This document shows positions 1 through 7,572 of a stretch of DNA of 14,153 nucleotides, in pieces. The position numbers were made by a program, and so were the translations under genes. The notes under the pieces were generated by a model. That model did no database searches and was not told where the DNA came from. It was given only the letters and a program-made list of their open reading frames with translations. Position 1 is the first letter of the stretch. Each line of letters begins with the position of its first letter. This stretch comes from Nitrososphaerales archaeon TH703 (GTDB lineage Archaea > Thermoproteota > Nitrososphaeria > Nitrososphaerales > Nitrososphaeraceae), in NCBI GenBank assembly GCA_014523525.1, contig JAATVL010000014.1, positions 1-14,153 of the forward strand. The letters run 5' to 3'.

Positions 1-26
1 AAATTCCTAGAATCCTATTTTATTTT

Positions 27-1283
27 CTATTCTCTTCGCAAAGCTACTATCGGGAGTAACCTTGATGCTTTTAGAGCAGGGAACAAACCTGCCAAGACGC
101 TAAGTCCTGTGGAAATTAACCATACTCTAACCATATCAGAAGCCAAAAAAATAGGAGTTATGTGTTGACTATTGGCTGCGCCATTGTTTCCAGCAAGACC
201 ACCGCCTAAAATATAAGCACCAACAATTCCTCCCAATAAACCAAGCGTAGCTCCAAAAATACCAACCATAAGGGCTTCGCACAAAAAGAGGGAAAGTATG
301 TGGAGACTTTTTGCACCAATGGCTTTCATGGTTCCAATCTCACGCGTCCTCTCGATAACCGAAGTGTACAGTGTTGTGATAATTCCAACAGCCCCGACTA
401 TCAAAGATACGATTGCAATACTCAAAAGAAAAGAGCTGACTCCGCTAGTGAACTGTTGCACAGTTTTGATAATTGCCTTAACAGTTGTAATTCCAATGTC
501 GTTACCATAGAGTTTTCTAATTTCTTGCTCTATCGCATCTACATAGTCTCCAGATCTTGCAACCACGATTAACGAGTCAAACTTTCCCGATTTATGAAAT
601 AGTGTATTACCAACTTGTGTATCGATTATTGCAGAATTATCAATATTCGGATTTCCGGTCTCTTTAATTACTCCTCTTACAATGAAACTTTTTGAATCTT
701 CTTCTCTCTTTCCTGTAGTAGTATCTACAAAAGTATACTTTGCTTTTACAGTTTGGCCTAAAGTTAGAAACGGTGTTGACTCACCGGGAGGATTAGCTAA
801 ATTATTTGATATAATAATAGAAGATGGATCATTTTGTCTTATTCTGGAACCTTCTACAAATTCCAAAGTCGGAGAAAGTACTGTCAGTTTTACGGGATCC
901 ATTGAAAATATTTGATACTCTTTTGAGTCCCCCTGAGACTCTAATGTAGCTTGAGCTTGATATGATGGGATAACCTCATCTACAAATGGTAATGAGTGTA
1001 GCCTGTTTTCAACAGCTGAATTTAAAGTAATTTTCGGCGTCGGTGGTGGACCCACAGCTGGTCCACCTCGTCCTTGCTCTACTTGAGCGGGATTTACGAA
1101 AACGATATTACCTGCTAGATTACTCGTTTGTTTACTAAAAAAACCGCTAAACCCCGCGCTAATACCACCAACGGCAACCATTAAACTACTTCCAACCATA
1201 ACCATAATGATTGTCAATATAGATTTCGTCCTTCTTTCTTTTAATGCATCAAAAGATAACACAAAAATTTCTTTAATATCCAT
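27..1283 (-). CDS. MacB/FtsX-type ABC transporter permease
   Basis: Membrane subunit of a type VII (MacB/LolCE-like) ABC system, which couples cytoplasmic ATP hydrolysis to movement of an extracytoplasmic domain. The 418 residues show the family order: TM1 at about 22-44, a large external periplasmic-core-like domain at about 45-270, then TM2 (281-304), TM3 (328-360) and TM4 (385-404). The cytoplasmic coupling segment after TM2 carries the conserved ERTREIGTMKAIGAK motif (311-325), and the C-terminus ends in the typical FPALKASRLLPIVALR (401-416). It is the last gene of a minus-strand operon, 14 nt after the stop of the beta-domain protein, starting at ATG with no clear Shine-Dalgarno. The ATPase partner is two genes upstream. 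The substrate cannot be read from the sequence; lipoprotein release, peptide export and mechanotransmission are all known for this fold. Confidence 0.9.
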   Translation of the reverse strand: MDIKEIFVLSFDALKERRTKSILTIIMVMVGSSLMVAVGGISAGFSGFFSKQTSNLAGNIVFVNPAQVEQGRGGPAVGPPPTPKITLNSAVENRLHSLPFVDEVIPSYQAQATLESQGDSKEYQIFSMDPVKLTVLSPTLEFVEGSRIRQNDPSSIIISNNLANPPGESTPFLTLGQTVKAKYTFVDTTTGKREEDSKSFIVRGVIKETGNPNIDNSAIIDTQVGNTLFHKSGKFDSLIVVARSGDYVDAIEQEIRKLYGNDIGITTVKAIIKTVQQFTSGVSSFLLSIAIVSLIVGAVGIITTLYTSVIERTREIGTMKAIGAKSLHILSLFLCEALMVGIFGATLGLLGGIVGAYILGGGLAGNNGAANSQHITPIFLASDMVRVWLISTGLSVLAGLFPALKASRLLPIVALRRE

Positions 1284-1297
1284 AATTTACAACTTTA

Positions 1298-3892
1298 CTA
1301 TTTTTTCTGAAGATCCATCTTATCCGTAGAATTATCATGTCCCAGAAGTGACTCAAAATCGTCGTCGTCTCCAGTCTGATCTGTTCTTACAATTTTTCCT
1401 TTAGATCTTTTAGACCGTAACCATCTAAGAGTAAATATAACTCCCAGTGCAATTATAATAAAGATAAGAATTGTAACAATGTTATTGTTTATTAGAAAGC
1501 TTTGTCCTTGGTTACTTGAGGCTGCAGTAGAGATGAATTGAACCGTTCCATTCCTAATAACGCTGTAACTATTTCTCAGATCATCGCTATACGTAATTTT
1601 CAATGATACTGGATAAACCCCAGGGGCAGATTGATTGTCTATCGCCAGAGGGATGCTAAAGGGCAGTGGAGAATTTTCATCAAGATCGCCAAGATACTGT
1701 GGAAAGCTAGAAACTGGTTTTAGCATGGGCCTATTTTGCGATACATTCAATGTATTTGGTGACGGTGATAACGGTTCTTGAAGTTGTTTTTCAGTACTTG
1801 AGGATGATCCCACTAGTTCTATAGTCGTAAATAATGCCAATGTATTTCCTTTGTTTAAAATATTTCCAACAAGGTTAGGAATTCCACCTATGTAATTAAT
1901 AGCAAGATCATTGATATCTGCTGTTATATTCCCTACTACATTTGCGCCTAGATTAAACGAGTCAGACTTTGCTTCACCATTATATATGTAATCGATTAAG
2001 ACCTTAAAGGATACGGGACTGTTAATCAGGGATTTGGAAGCAAAAACACTTGTGACAAATTCCTGTGTAGTACCAGCGCCTATTTCGCCCAAGTTCCACT
2101 TTGAATTACCAAGAATTTTTACTAAGTCAGAATCTGAATTGAGAGTAACAACGGCATCTGCGATAGGCTTGTTGTTACTATTAGTAATATTAAATTTTAG
2201 GTCATCCACTTTTCCTGCCACCAAAGATATGCTCTTATCTTTTTTAGGTGTACCACCTACGTCTACAGTATTATCCTTAATTTCATTAGAAACCAGGTTA
2301 GGACTATTAAAATAGTAATAATCACTTACTTGTGTCAACGAATAAGAGTCGTTTTTGTTATTTTTATCGTTAGTAACATTACCAAAATTAACTTCATTAT
2401 TTTTTACTATATTGTTGTTAGGTAATGAAGTCAGGTTTTCTACGGAATTGGATGTAGGAACGGCAGATGAGATACTTAAACCAGATTGCGGAGGAGTAGG
2501 CAGAATATGAACACCCATTAATTCGTTTAATGTCTTCCTATTACCATAAGCGTCATTATATGATATACGAAGATCCATATTTTCAAGTATGCTACCTACA
2601 GAATCGCTTGGAAATATTATAGGATCTATTTGTACGCTCCCACCTGCTGGGATCGTTCCTACATTAAATCTCGTGGTTCCTGCAGTTACCAGTGGAATTA
2701 CTTCGATCGATTGTTGGACTGTGGCTGAGGAAACATTTTCATCACTGGTAGTCGCAGGGATTACATTATTGTTCTCAGCTCCATTCAGCTGATTCCTATG
2801 TGTGACATCTACGATGACTCCTGTAGCTACACCGGAGCCTTCATTTTTAATAAGAGTTCTTACAGTATTAGGTTCACCAGGAACTAGACTAACCACGTTT
2901 GAAAAGTTTAAAGCTGGTATTGCATCCAAAATAACTTTACCGCTTAATTTAAAAGGAATTCTGAGTGTTCTATCTCTTGTATCTTCTTCGTCCTGCTCTG
3001 CCACATTAAAGTATTTGATCTTTAGAGATCCACTGTATTCTTTTCCCACGAGAGTACTATTTGAGATATTTATCGGAAAATAAAGGGTAAATGTCTTACC
3101 AGCATTGACTATACCATTGAAGCTGGCCATTGCGGTATCGGATTCAGTATTTTTTGGAGTTACAAGTGCCTTAAATCCCGATGGAAAATCAAGTGATGCC
3201 CTTATGCTTGTTACATCTGAAAATCCTCTATTAATAAGTACAATGGCGAGTATAGAGTCTCCTTCCCCCGGTTCTACCTCCAGTTTTCTTACCGGCGGTA
3301 TATCCTGTGCTTTTGAGGATTCTGAAGATGTTTCAGCAACCACAGAACCTTGGGCTGTTTGATCTGTGAAAAAGGAATCGATAAATGCAAATCTAGTAGG
3401 TCCTTCATTTCCATGTTCCTCTTCATTATCATCATTGCTTGTAGATGGTTGGGCCGGAGCGGGAGTAGTAACAGTATTTGTAATTATAATGGGTTCAGGC
3501 CGTTGTAGAGGTTGTGGTTGTATATTGTTATTATCCTGTTCATTCTCAATCGGCTTCCCCTCACCACTCGATTTCTCCTTTTTATTATCAATGGGTTTGA
3601 CTTCACCACTAGACTTCTCCTTTTTATGATTTTGGCTTCCTTTATCTCCAATGTACCTCTCATCACTGCTGTCTTTTTTTTCTTTAAAGTTTGATGACTT
3701 ATCCTCTTTTGATTTATCATTTTTATTCTGACTGACGCCTTTATCTGCAAAAGTAGAAGAAATTATTGTATCATTAGAGGCAAGGATACCACCAACAATA
3801 ACCAGACATATGCAAGAGAGCATGAATACGAAATTTAAGTAGTTGTTGTTAATATTCGCATTTTTATTCCCCTTACTAGACGACATATTCAA
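1298..3892 (-). CDS. Large membrane-anchored extracellular beta-domain protein (CARDB/COG1361-like) of an ABC operon
   Basis: Unnamed 864-residue surface protein. An N-terminal hydrophobic segment (about 21-39) acts as signal or anchor. It is followed by a charged low-complexity linker (about 50-125) with two 14-residue repeats (90-103 and 104-117, KKEKSSGE core) and a Pro/Thr-rich stretch to about 155. The body from about 200 to 790 resembles successive CARDB/NEW3 immunoglobulin-like domains: LEVEPGEGDSILAIVLINRG near 204, SLVPGEPNTVRTLIKNEGSG near 336, and another near 570. A C-terminal TM helix (805-822) precedes a basic, then acidic, cytoplasmic tail. This is the layout of archaeal 'S-layer domain-like' proteins encoded between MacB-type ATPase and permease genes, so a role as periplasmic adaptor or substrate receptor is inferred. 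The listed start is a TTG inside a TTGA overlap with the ATPase stop; an ATG two codons downstream (3884-3886) is equally possible. Confidence 0.78.
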   Translation of the reverse strand: MNMSSSKGNKNANINNNYLNFVFMLSCICLVIVGGILASNDTIISSTFADKGVSQNKNDKSKEDKSSNFKEKKDSSDERYIGDKGSQNHKKEKSSGEVKPIDNKKEKSSGEGKPIENEQDNNNIQPQPLQRPEPIIITNTVTTPAPAQPSTSNDDNEEEHGNEGPTRFAFIDSFFTDQTAQGSVVAETSSESSKAQDIPPVRKLEVEPGEGDSILAIVLINRGFSDVTSIRASLDFPSGFKALVTPKNTESDTAMASFNGIVNAGKTFTLYFPINISNSTLVGKEYSGSLKIKYFNVAEQDEEDTRDRTLRIPFKLSGKVILDAIPALNFSNVVSLVPGEPNTVRTLIKNEGSGVATGVIVDVTHRNQLNGAENNNVIPATTSDENVSSATVQQSIEVIPLVTAGTTRFNVGTIPAGGSVQIDPIIFPSDSVGSILENMDLRISYNDAYGNRKTLNELMGVHILPTPPQSGLSISSAVPTSNSVENLTSLPNNNIVKNNEVNFGNVTNDKNNKNDSYSLTQVSDYYYFNSPNLVSNEIKDNTVDVGGTPKKDKSISLVAGKVDDLKFNITNSNNKPIADAVVTLNSDSDLVKILGNSKWNLGEIGAGTTQEFVTSVFASKSLINSPVSFKVLIDYIYNGEAKSDSFNLGANVVGNITADINDLAINYIGGIPNLVGNILNKGNTLALFTTIELVGSSSSTEKQLQEPLSPSPNTLNVSQNRPMLKPVSSFPQYLGDLDENSPLPFSIPLAIDNQSAPGVYPVSLKITYSDDLRNSYSVIRNGTVQFISTAASSNQGQSFLINNNIVTILIFIIIALGVIFTLRWLRSKRSKGKIVRTDQTGDDDDFESLLGHDNSTDKMDLQKK
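3542..3625 (-). repeat. Two tandem 42-bp units encoding a 14-residue Lys/Glu/Ser repeat
   Basis: Two adjacent 42-bp copies code for KKEKSSGEVKPIDN and KKEKSSGEGKPIEN in the linker of the beta-domain protein. The period is exactly 14 codons, so copy-number change would keep the frame. The copies differ at several third positions and two residues, so the duplication is not brand new. Confidence 0.85.
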
Positions 3893-4638
3893 TTTCCGGT
3901 ATTAATTACCTCTTTCTCGATTGTGCCATCTCTGATTTGTATTGACCTATCTGTCATTCGAGCCAACCCATCATTATGAGTTACCATAATTATAGTTCTT
4001 CTAAATTTGCTTGATAGCAACTTTAATAAATTGAAGACTTCTGTGCCTGTTTTGGTATCCAAGTTTCCAGTGGGTTCATCAGCGAGAATAATAGTAGGAT
4101 TATTCATTAGAGCTCTTGCAATTGCTACTCTTTGCTGTTCTCCACCACTCAGATTAAATGGCTTGAATTGGGCTTTAGATTTTATCCCCAAAAAATCTAA
4201 TAACTTTAACGCTCTGTTCCTTCTCGTGGATCTATCCATCCCACTTATTACAGCTGGAAACTCTACATTCTTCTGAACACTTGTTCTATTGATCAAATTA
4301 TAAGACTGAAAAATAAAACCAATAGACTTGTTTCGCAATGCAGCTACTCGAGAATCATCTAGTAAAAAAATGTCAATCCCGCTGATAAATACTTGACCAC
4401 TTGTGGGTCTTTCTAAGGCGCCTAGCATATTAAGTAATGTGCTTTTTCCGCTGCCCGAAGGACCAACAATGGATACGAGTTCACCGGTTCTCACAGTAAA
4501 GTTAATATTTTTAACTCCGATTATTCTGCCGGCTGGCGAATCCCAAAATTTTGAAATGTGTCTCACTTCTAACGCAGCTCTACTATGAGTATCATTGGAA
4601 GACTTTGAAATATTATTTTTGGCAGGATCTGATTCCAA
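3889..4638 (-). CDS. ABC transporter ATP-binding protein, MacB/LolD type
   Basis: Cytoplasmic ATPase of the exporter. All nucleotide-binding elements are intact in 249 residues: Walker [10 protein letters not shown] (59-67), Q-loop Gln111, ABC signature LSGGEQQ (163-169), Walker B IILADEP (183-189) followed by the D-loop GNLD, and switch His221 in MVTHN. The [10 protein letters not shown] sequence is characteristic of the LolD/MacB/FtsE branch, fitting the permease at the operon's end. The start is TTG: no ATG occurs before the domain begins at about residue 22. A TATA-like box lies 25-31 nt upstream, which suggests a leaderless message. About 20 polar residues precede the ATPase domain. It is the first gene of the operon and overlaps the next by four bases. 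Functional class is secure; substrate is unknown. Confidence 0.92.
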   Translation of the reverse strand: MESDPAKNNISKSSNDTHSRAALEVRHISKFWDSPAGRIIGVKNINFTVRTGELVSIVGPSGSGKSTLLNMLGALERPTSGQVFISGIDIFLLDDSRVAALRNKSIGFIFQSYNLINRTSVQKNVEFPAVISGMDRSTRRNRALKLLDFLGIKSKAQFKPFNLSGGEQQRVAIARALMNNPTIILADEPTGNLDTKTGTEVFNLLKLLSSKFRRTIIMVTHNDGLARMTDRSIQIRDGTIEKEVINTGN

Positions 4639-4662
4639 CCCAATATTGTATGAATAATAGAG

Positions 4663-4669
4663 TAAATAA
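4663..4669 (-). promoter_or_regulatory. TATA-like box of the ABC operon
   Basis: On the minus strand this reads TTATTTA, ending 25 nt before the TTG start of the ATPase gene. This spacing fits archaeal TBP-dependent initiation at or next to the start codon (leaderless). The assignment rests on motif and spacing only, in AT-rich DNA. Confidence 0.4.
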
Positions 4670-4746
4670 GTTGTTGTCCAATTAATGAAATAATCATTTG
4701 CATGGTTTCATTAAGATATCTAATAGAAAAAGTACCATCTAAAACG

Positions 4747-4754
4747 TTTAATTA
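4747..4754 (+). promoter_or_regulatory. TATA-like box of tRNA-Leu
   Basis: TTTAATTA lies 31-38 nt before the first base of the tRNA acceptor stem, a position expected for an archaeal tRNA promoter with a leader of a few bases. Motif and spacing are the only evidence. Confidence 0.4.
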
Positions 4755-4810
4755 CCATCTATTTACCAAATCTGATTGGTACATGCGGGGGTTGTAGAGC
4801 CTGGCCAAAT

Positions 4811-4827
4811 AACAACAAGATTTGGAA
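4811..4827 (+). other. Non-canonical intron in the D arm of tRNA-Leu
   Basis: This 17-nt insertion splits the 3' strand of the D stem. CCAA (4805-4808) in the exon pairs with TTGG (4822-4825) in the intron. This leaves 3-nt bulges at 4809-4811 and 4826-4828; cutting after the second base of each, as archaeal EndA does in bulge-helix-bulge substrates, removes exactly 4811-4827. Outer helices are weak (G4804-C4829 outside, A4812-U4821 inside), so it is a relaxed motif. A one-base shift (4812-4828) gives the same mature sequence. Confidence 0.8.
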
Positions 4828-4841
4828 ACGCAGGACTTAAG

Positions 4842-4857
4842 ATCTAATAAATTGGGG
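4842..4857 (+). other. Canonical 37/38 intron in the anticodon loop of tRNA-Leu
   Basis: This 16-nt insertion follows G37 (4841) and precedes A38 (4858). Removing it gives a 7-nt loop CTTAAGA closed by a 5-bp stem. The expected central helix (4836-4839 with 4852-4855) has C-G, U-G and A-U pairs and one U-U mismatch, so this is also a relaxed bulge-helix-bulge. Flanking repeats of ATC make the exact boundary shiftable without changing the mature tRNA. Confidence 0.85.
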
Positions 4858-4907
4858 ATCCTGTCCTTTAGGGGTTCGTGGGTTCAAATCCCACCTCCCG
4901 CATCCAT

Positions 4908-4969
4908 GTAAACTAATCATTATATCAGTTTACGAATTCTTGATCTAATTAGTTTTTTAATTAATTTTT
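4908..4969 (+). terminator. Hairpin plus T tracts after tRNA-Leu
   Basis: GTAAACT (4908-4914) and AGTTTAC (4927-4933) form a perfect 7-bp inverted repeat with a 12-nt loop, five bases after the tRNA. T6 (4953-4958) and T5 (4965-4969) runs follow, as expected for archaeal termination at oligo-T. The hairpin is not required for archaeal termination and may be incidental. Confidence 0.5.
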
Positions 4970-5218
4970 CATTAATGTGCTAAATGGAATCCAGGGGTCT
5001 TTTATGTGTCAGCTGTCCTACTTAAATCGACTTATTTTATTTGATATTCATAAAAAGAACAGAATCACCAGATTGTTAATTAGAATTATTAAGAATCAGT
5101 AAAAGAGATAAGCAGACTACATTACCTATTCAACCAATTCTAGTTCCATTTAGTCGAAATAAATCACAGTATCAAGGTCTATCATGCACTACAAATGAAA
5201 AATAGAAATAATGAATAA

Positions 5219-5226
5219 TTAAATAT
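5219..5226 (+). promoter_or_regulatory. TATA-like box of the aconitase gene
   Basis: TTAAATAT lies 22-29 nt before the ATG at 5248. No Shine-Dalgarno is present between them, which together suggests a leaderless transcript. Confidence 0.4.
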
Positions 5227-5247
5227 GAAAAAAAGTACCACTAAGCT

Positions 5248-7539
5248 ATGGAGATAAAAGGATCTTTAAATATAATTTCTAGAACTTATGGAATACTACA
5301 AAATAGTGTAAGCAAGTATAAAAAGATCTTAGGTAGACCTCTTACTGCATCAGAAAAAATTCTTGTAGGTCATATTCATAATTCAAATATAAATGGAGAA
5401 ATTCAATCCGGATCAGACTATATCTTTCTAGATCCAGATAGAGTTGCATTGCAGGATGTAACAGGTCAAATGACACTCTTACAATTCATGCAGTCAGGTC
5501 TGAAGAGTGTAGTAGTTCCGACTACAGTTCATTGTGATCATCTAATTCAAGCAAGGACAAGTGGCGAGGCCGATACAAAACTGGCTCTTTATGAAAATAA
5601 TGAAGTATACAAGTTTCTCGAATCAGCTTCAAGAAAATATGGCATTGGATTCTGGAAGCCAGGCTCTGGGATAATTCACCAAGTAGTTCTTGAAAATTAT
5701 GCCTTTCCAGGTGGTTTGATCATAGGCACTGATTCACATACACCTAATGCAGGCGGTCTTGGAATGATTGCAATAGGAGTTGGTGGTCTTGATGCTGCAG
5801 AAGTAATGGCAGGAATATCCTGGGAACTTTTATATCCAAAACGCATTGGTGTGTTTTTGACAGGGAAACTTAATGGATGGACATCACCAAAGGATATTAT
5901 ACTATATGTAGCTTCCAAACTTACAGTTTACGGTGGAACAAATGCAATAATAGAATATTTTGGTCCTGGATCAAGGACCATTAGCTGTACAGGAAAGGCA
6001 ACTATTACAAACATGGGAGCAGAAATTGGTGCGACCTGCTCTATATTTTCGTATGATAATAAGATGGAGACTTATCTTCGAGCGACAAAACGTGAAGGGA
6101 TTGCAGATTTAGCGAATAAGTACAGAGATTTATTTACACTGGATAAGGAAATAGAACAGGAGATTACAAAAGATAGAGAAAAAGCTCAACATTATTTCGA
6201 ACAATTGATCGAGATAGATCTTTCTAGTCTTGAACCCTATATAGTTGGTCCGCATACACCTGATTTAGCAAGACCCATATCGAAAATGGCAAGTGAAGTC
6301 AATAGGAATAATTATCTTGATACAATTTCTGTCGCACTAATAGGAAGCTGTACTAATTCATCATATGAGGATATGTCAAGGGCTTCTGATATTGCTGAAC
6401 AAGCCAAGTCAAAAGGAGTGAAAGTAAAGGTTCCTCTCCAAATTACCCCAGGATCTGAAATGATTCGCGGCACAATCGAAAGGGACGGACAGATGAAAGC
6501 ACTAAAGGATATCGGAGCAAATGTACTAGCAAATGCTTGTGGTCCTTGTATTGGACAGTGGAATAGACCCGAGCTTAAGAAAGGTGAACCTAATACCATA
6601 GTAACATCTTATAATAGAAATTTTCCGGGTCGAAATGATGGGAGTAGGGAAACAATGAACTTCATTGGCAGCCCGGAATTGGTAATAGCATTAGCTTTAG
6701 GTGGTAGGCTTTCGTTTAATCCTTTAATTGACGAATTGACCGCAAATGATGGTACTAAATTCAAGCTAATTCCCCCCAAGGTGGCGCCAGAGATCCCTTC
6801 AAATGGTTTTGTATATAATCAAGATGTTTACCTCCCACCTACCAAAGAATCTCAAAATGTGGATGTACTAATCGATCCAAATAGTTCCAGACTACAAAAG
6901 CTGGAACCATTCCCTCACTGGGATGGGAACGATTTTGAAAAGCTACCAATGCTGGTAAAGATCAAAGGTAAGTGTACCACTGATCATATTTCACCTGCTG
7001 GCCCCTGGTTAATGTATCGAGGTCATTTAGACAAAATTAGCGATAATCTTCTTCTTGGTGCAGTTAATGCGTTTCATGAAGATCAAGTTGGAAAGGGTAA
7101 GAATATTCTCAATCATCAGGTGGAATTACTAGCCCATATAGCACGTGAATACAAATCAAGAAAAATAAGATGGATAATAATTGGCGATAGTAACTACGGT
7201 GAAGGAAGTAGTCGAGAACACGCCGCAATGACTCCACGCTATCTGGGCTGTTGTGCAGTTATTTCAAGGAGCTTTGCAAGGATACATGAAACAAATCTGA
7301 AAAAACAAGGGATACTTGCTCTTACTTTTGTAAACCCAAAAGACTATGATAAGATTTTAGAGGATGATAGGTTAAGCATCTCAGGTGTTAAAAATCTCCA
7401 GGAAGGTAAACATCTTACTTGCATTATTCACCATAGTAACGCAACTGATGATGAAATCTTGTTAAAGCATTCATACAACTCATGGCAGGTAGAATGGTTC
7501 AAAGCTGGTTCAGCACTTAATTTAATGCGTAGTAAATGA
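5248..7539 (+). CDS. acn: Aconitate hydratase, mitochondrial-type
   Basis: Cytoplasmic [4Fe-4S] enzyme interconverting citrate and isocitrate via cis-aconitate. The three cluster cysteines are present: Cys368 in GSCTNSSYED, and Cys431 and Cys434 in ANACGPCIGQW. The swivel-domain active-site motif GDSNYGEGSSREH ends at His658, with Ser654 and Arg656 at the positions of the catalytic Ser642/Arg644 pair of mitochondrial aconitase. TTVHCDHLI (about 92-100) and GTDSHTPNAGGLGM (about 159-172) are substrate and cluster-domain motifs. The 763 residues are close to mature mitochondrial aconitase and shorter than the roughly 890-residue AcnA/IRP1 type. Together with wording such as SGGEADTKLA-like and TISCTGKATITNMGAEIGAT segments, this places it in the mitochondrial-like subfamily. 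It is monocistronic, with a probable promoter just upstream and T tracts just downstream. It would serve the TCA cycle, including 2-oxoglutarate supply. Confidence 0.95.
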   Translation: MEIKGSLNIISRTYGILQNSVSKYKKILGRPLTASEKILVGHIHNSNINGEIQSGSDYIFLDPDRVALQDVTGQMTLLQFMQSGLKSVVVPTTVHCDHLIQARTSGEADTKLALYENNEVYKFLESASRKYGIGFWKPGSGIIHQVVLENYAFPGGLIIGTDSHTPNAGGLGMIAIGVGGLDAAEVMAGISWELLYPKRIGVFLTGKLNGWTSPKDIILYVASKLTVYGGTNAIIEYFGPGSRTISCTGKATITNMGAEIGATCSIFSYDNKMETYLRATKREGIADLANKYRDLFTLDKEIEQEITKDREKAQHYFEQLIEIDLSSLEPYIVGPHTPDLARPISKMASEVNRNNYLDTISVALIGSCTNSSYEDMSRASDIAEQAKSKGVKVKVPLQITPGSEMIRGTIERDGQMKALKDIGANVLANACGPCIGQWNRPELKKGEPNTIVTSYNRNFPGRNDGSRETMNFIGSPELVIALALGGRLSFNPLIDELTANDGTKFKLIPPKVAPEIPSNGFVYNQDVYLPPTKESQNVDVLIDPNSSRLQKLEPFPHWDGNDFEKLPMLVKIKGKCTTDHISPAGPWLMYRGHLDKISDNLLLGAVNAFHEDQVGKGKNILNHQVELLAHIAREYKSRKIRWIIIGDSNYGEGSSREHAAMTPRYLGCCAVISRSFARIHETNLKKQGILALTFVNPKDYDKILEDDRLSISGVKNLQEGKHLTCIIHHSNATDDEILLKHSYNSWQVEWFKAGSALNLMRSK

Positions 7540-7553
7540 TTATGGTACTCAAA

Positions 7554-7572
7554 TTTTTATTTTCAATTTTTT
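7554..7572 (+). terminator. T tracts ending aconitase transcription
   Basis: T5, T4 and T6 runs (7554-7558, 7560-7563, 7567-7572) begin 15 nt after the aconitase stop, typical of oligo-T archaeal termination. They extend into the last codons of the convergent pdxT gene. Confidence 0.5.

Larger units (their letters stand above)
4785..4902 (+). tRNA. tRNA-Leu (anticodon UAA) with two introns
   Basis: The acceptor arm is GCGGGGG (4785-4791) pairing with CTCCCGC (4895-4901), with discriminator A at 4902; CCA is not encoded. The T arm is GTGGG-TTCAAAT-CCCAC (4878-4894). The anticodon stem is CAGGA (4831-4835) with TCCTG (4859-4863), and the loop CTTAAG gives anticodon TAA at 4838-4840. A 14-nt variable region (4864-4877) marks a type II tRNA. 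The cloverleaf closes only when 4842-4857 (16 nt, after position 37) and 4811-4827 (17 nt, in the D arm) are removed. Removing the second restores the D stem GTA (4794-4796) with TAC (4810, 4828, 4829), around the D-loop motif AGCCTGG. The mature length would be 85 nt. All assignments are by hand folding. Confidence 0.93.
4903..5247. other. Intergenic region between tRNA-Leu and the aconitase gene
   Basis: In these 345 AT-rich bases I see the probable tRNA terminator (4908-4969) and, at the right end, the aconitase promoter box. The middle holds only very short open frames without start-site support and no convincing RNA gene. Confidence 0.6.

Noticed and set aside
3484..3750. 88-codon open frame on the minus strand inside the beta-domain gene
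   Set aside because: It is an out-of-frame reading of the low-complexity Lys/Glu/Ser linker and its repeat.
4984..5025. 13-codon frame MESRGLLCVSCPT with a CxxC pair
   Set aside because: Too short, with no promoter or ribosome-site support; one CxxC pair is not evidence of a zinc peptide.
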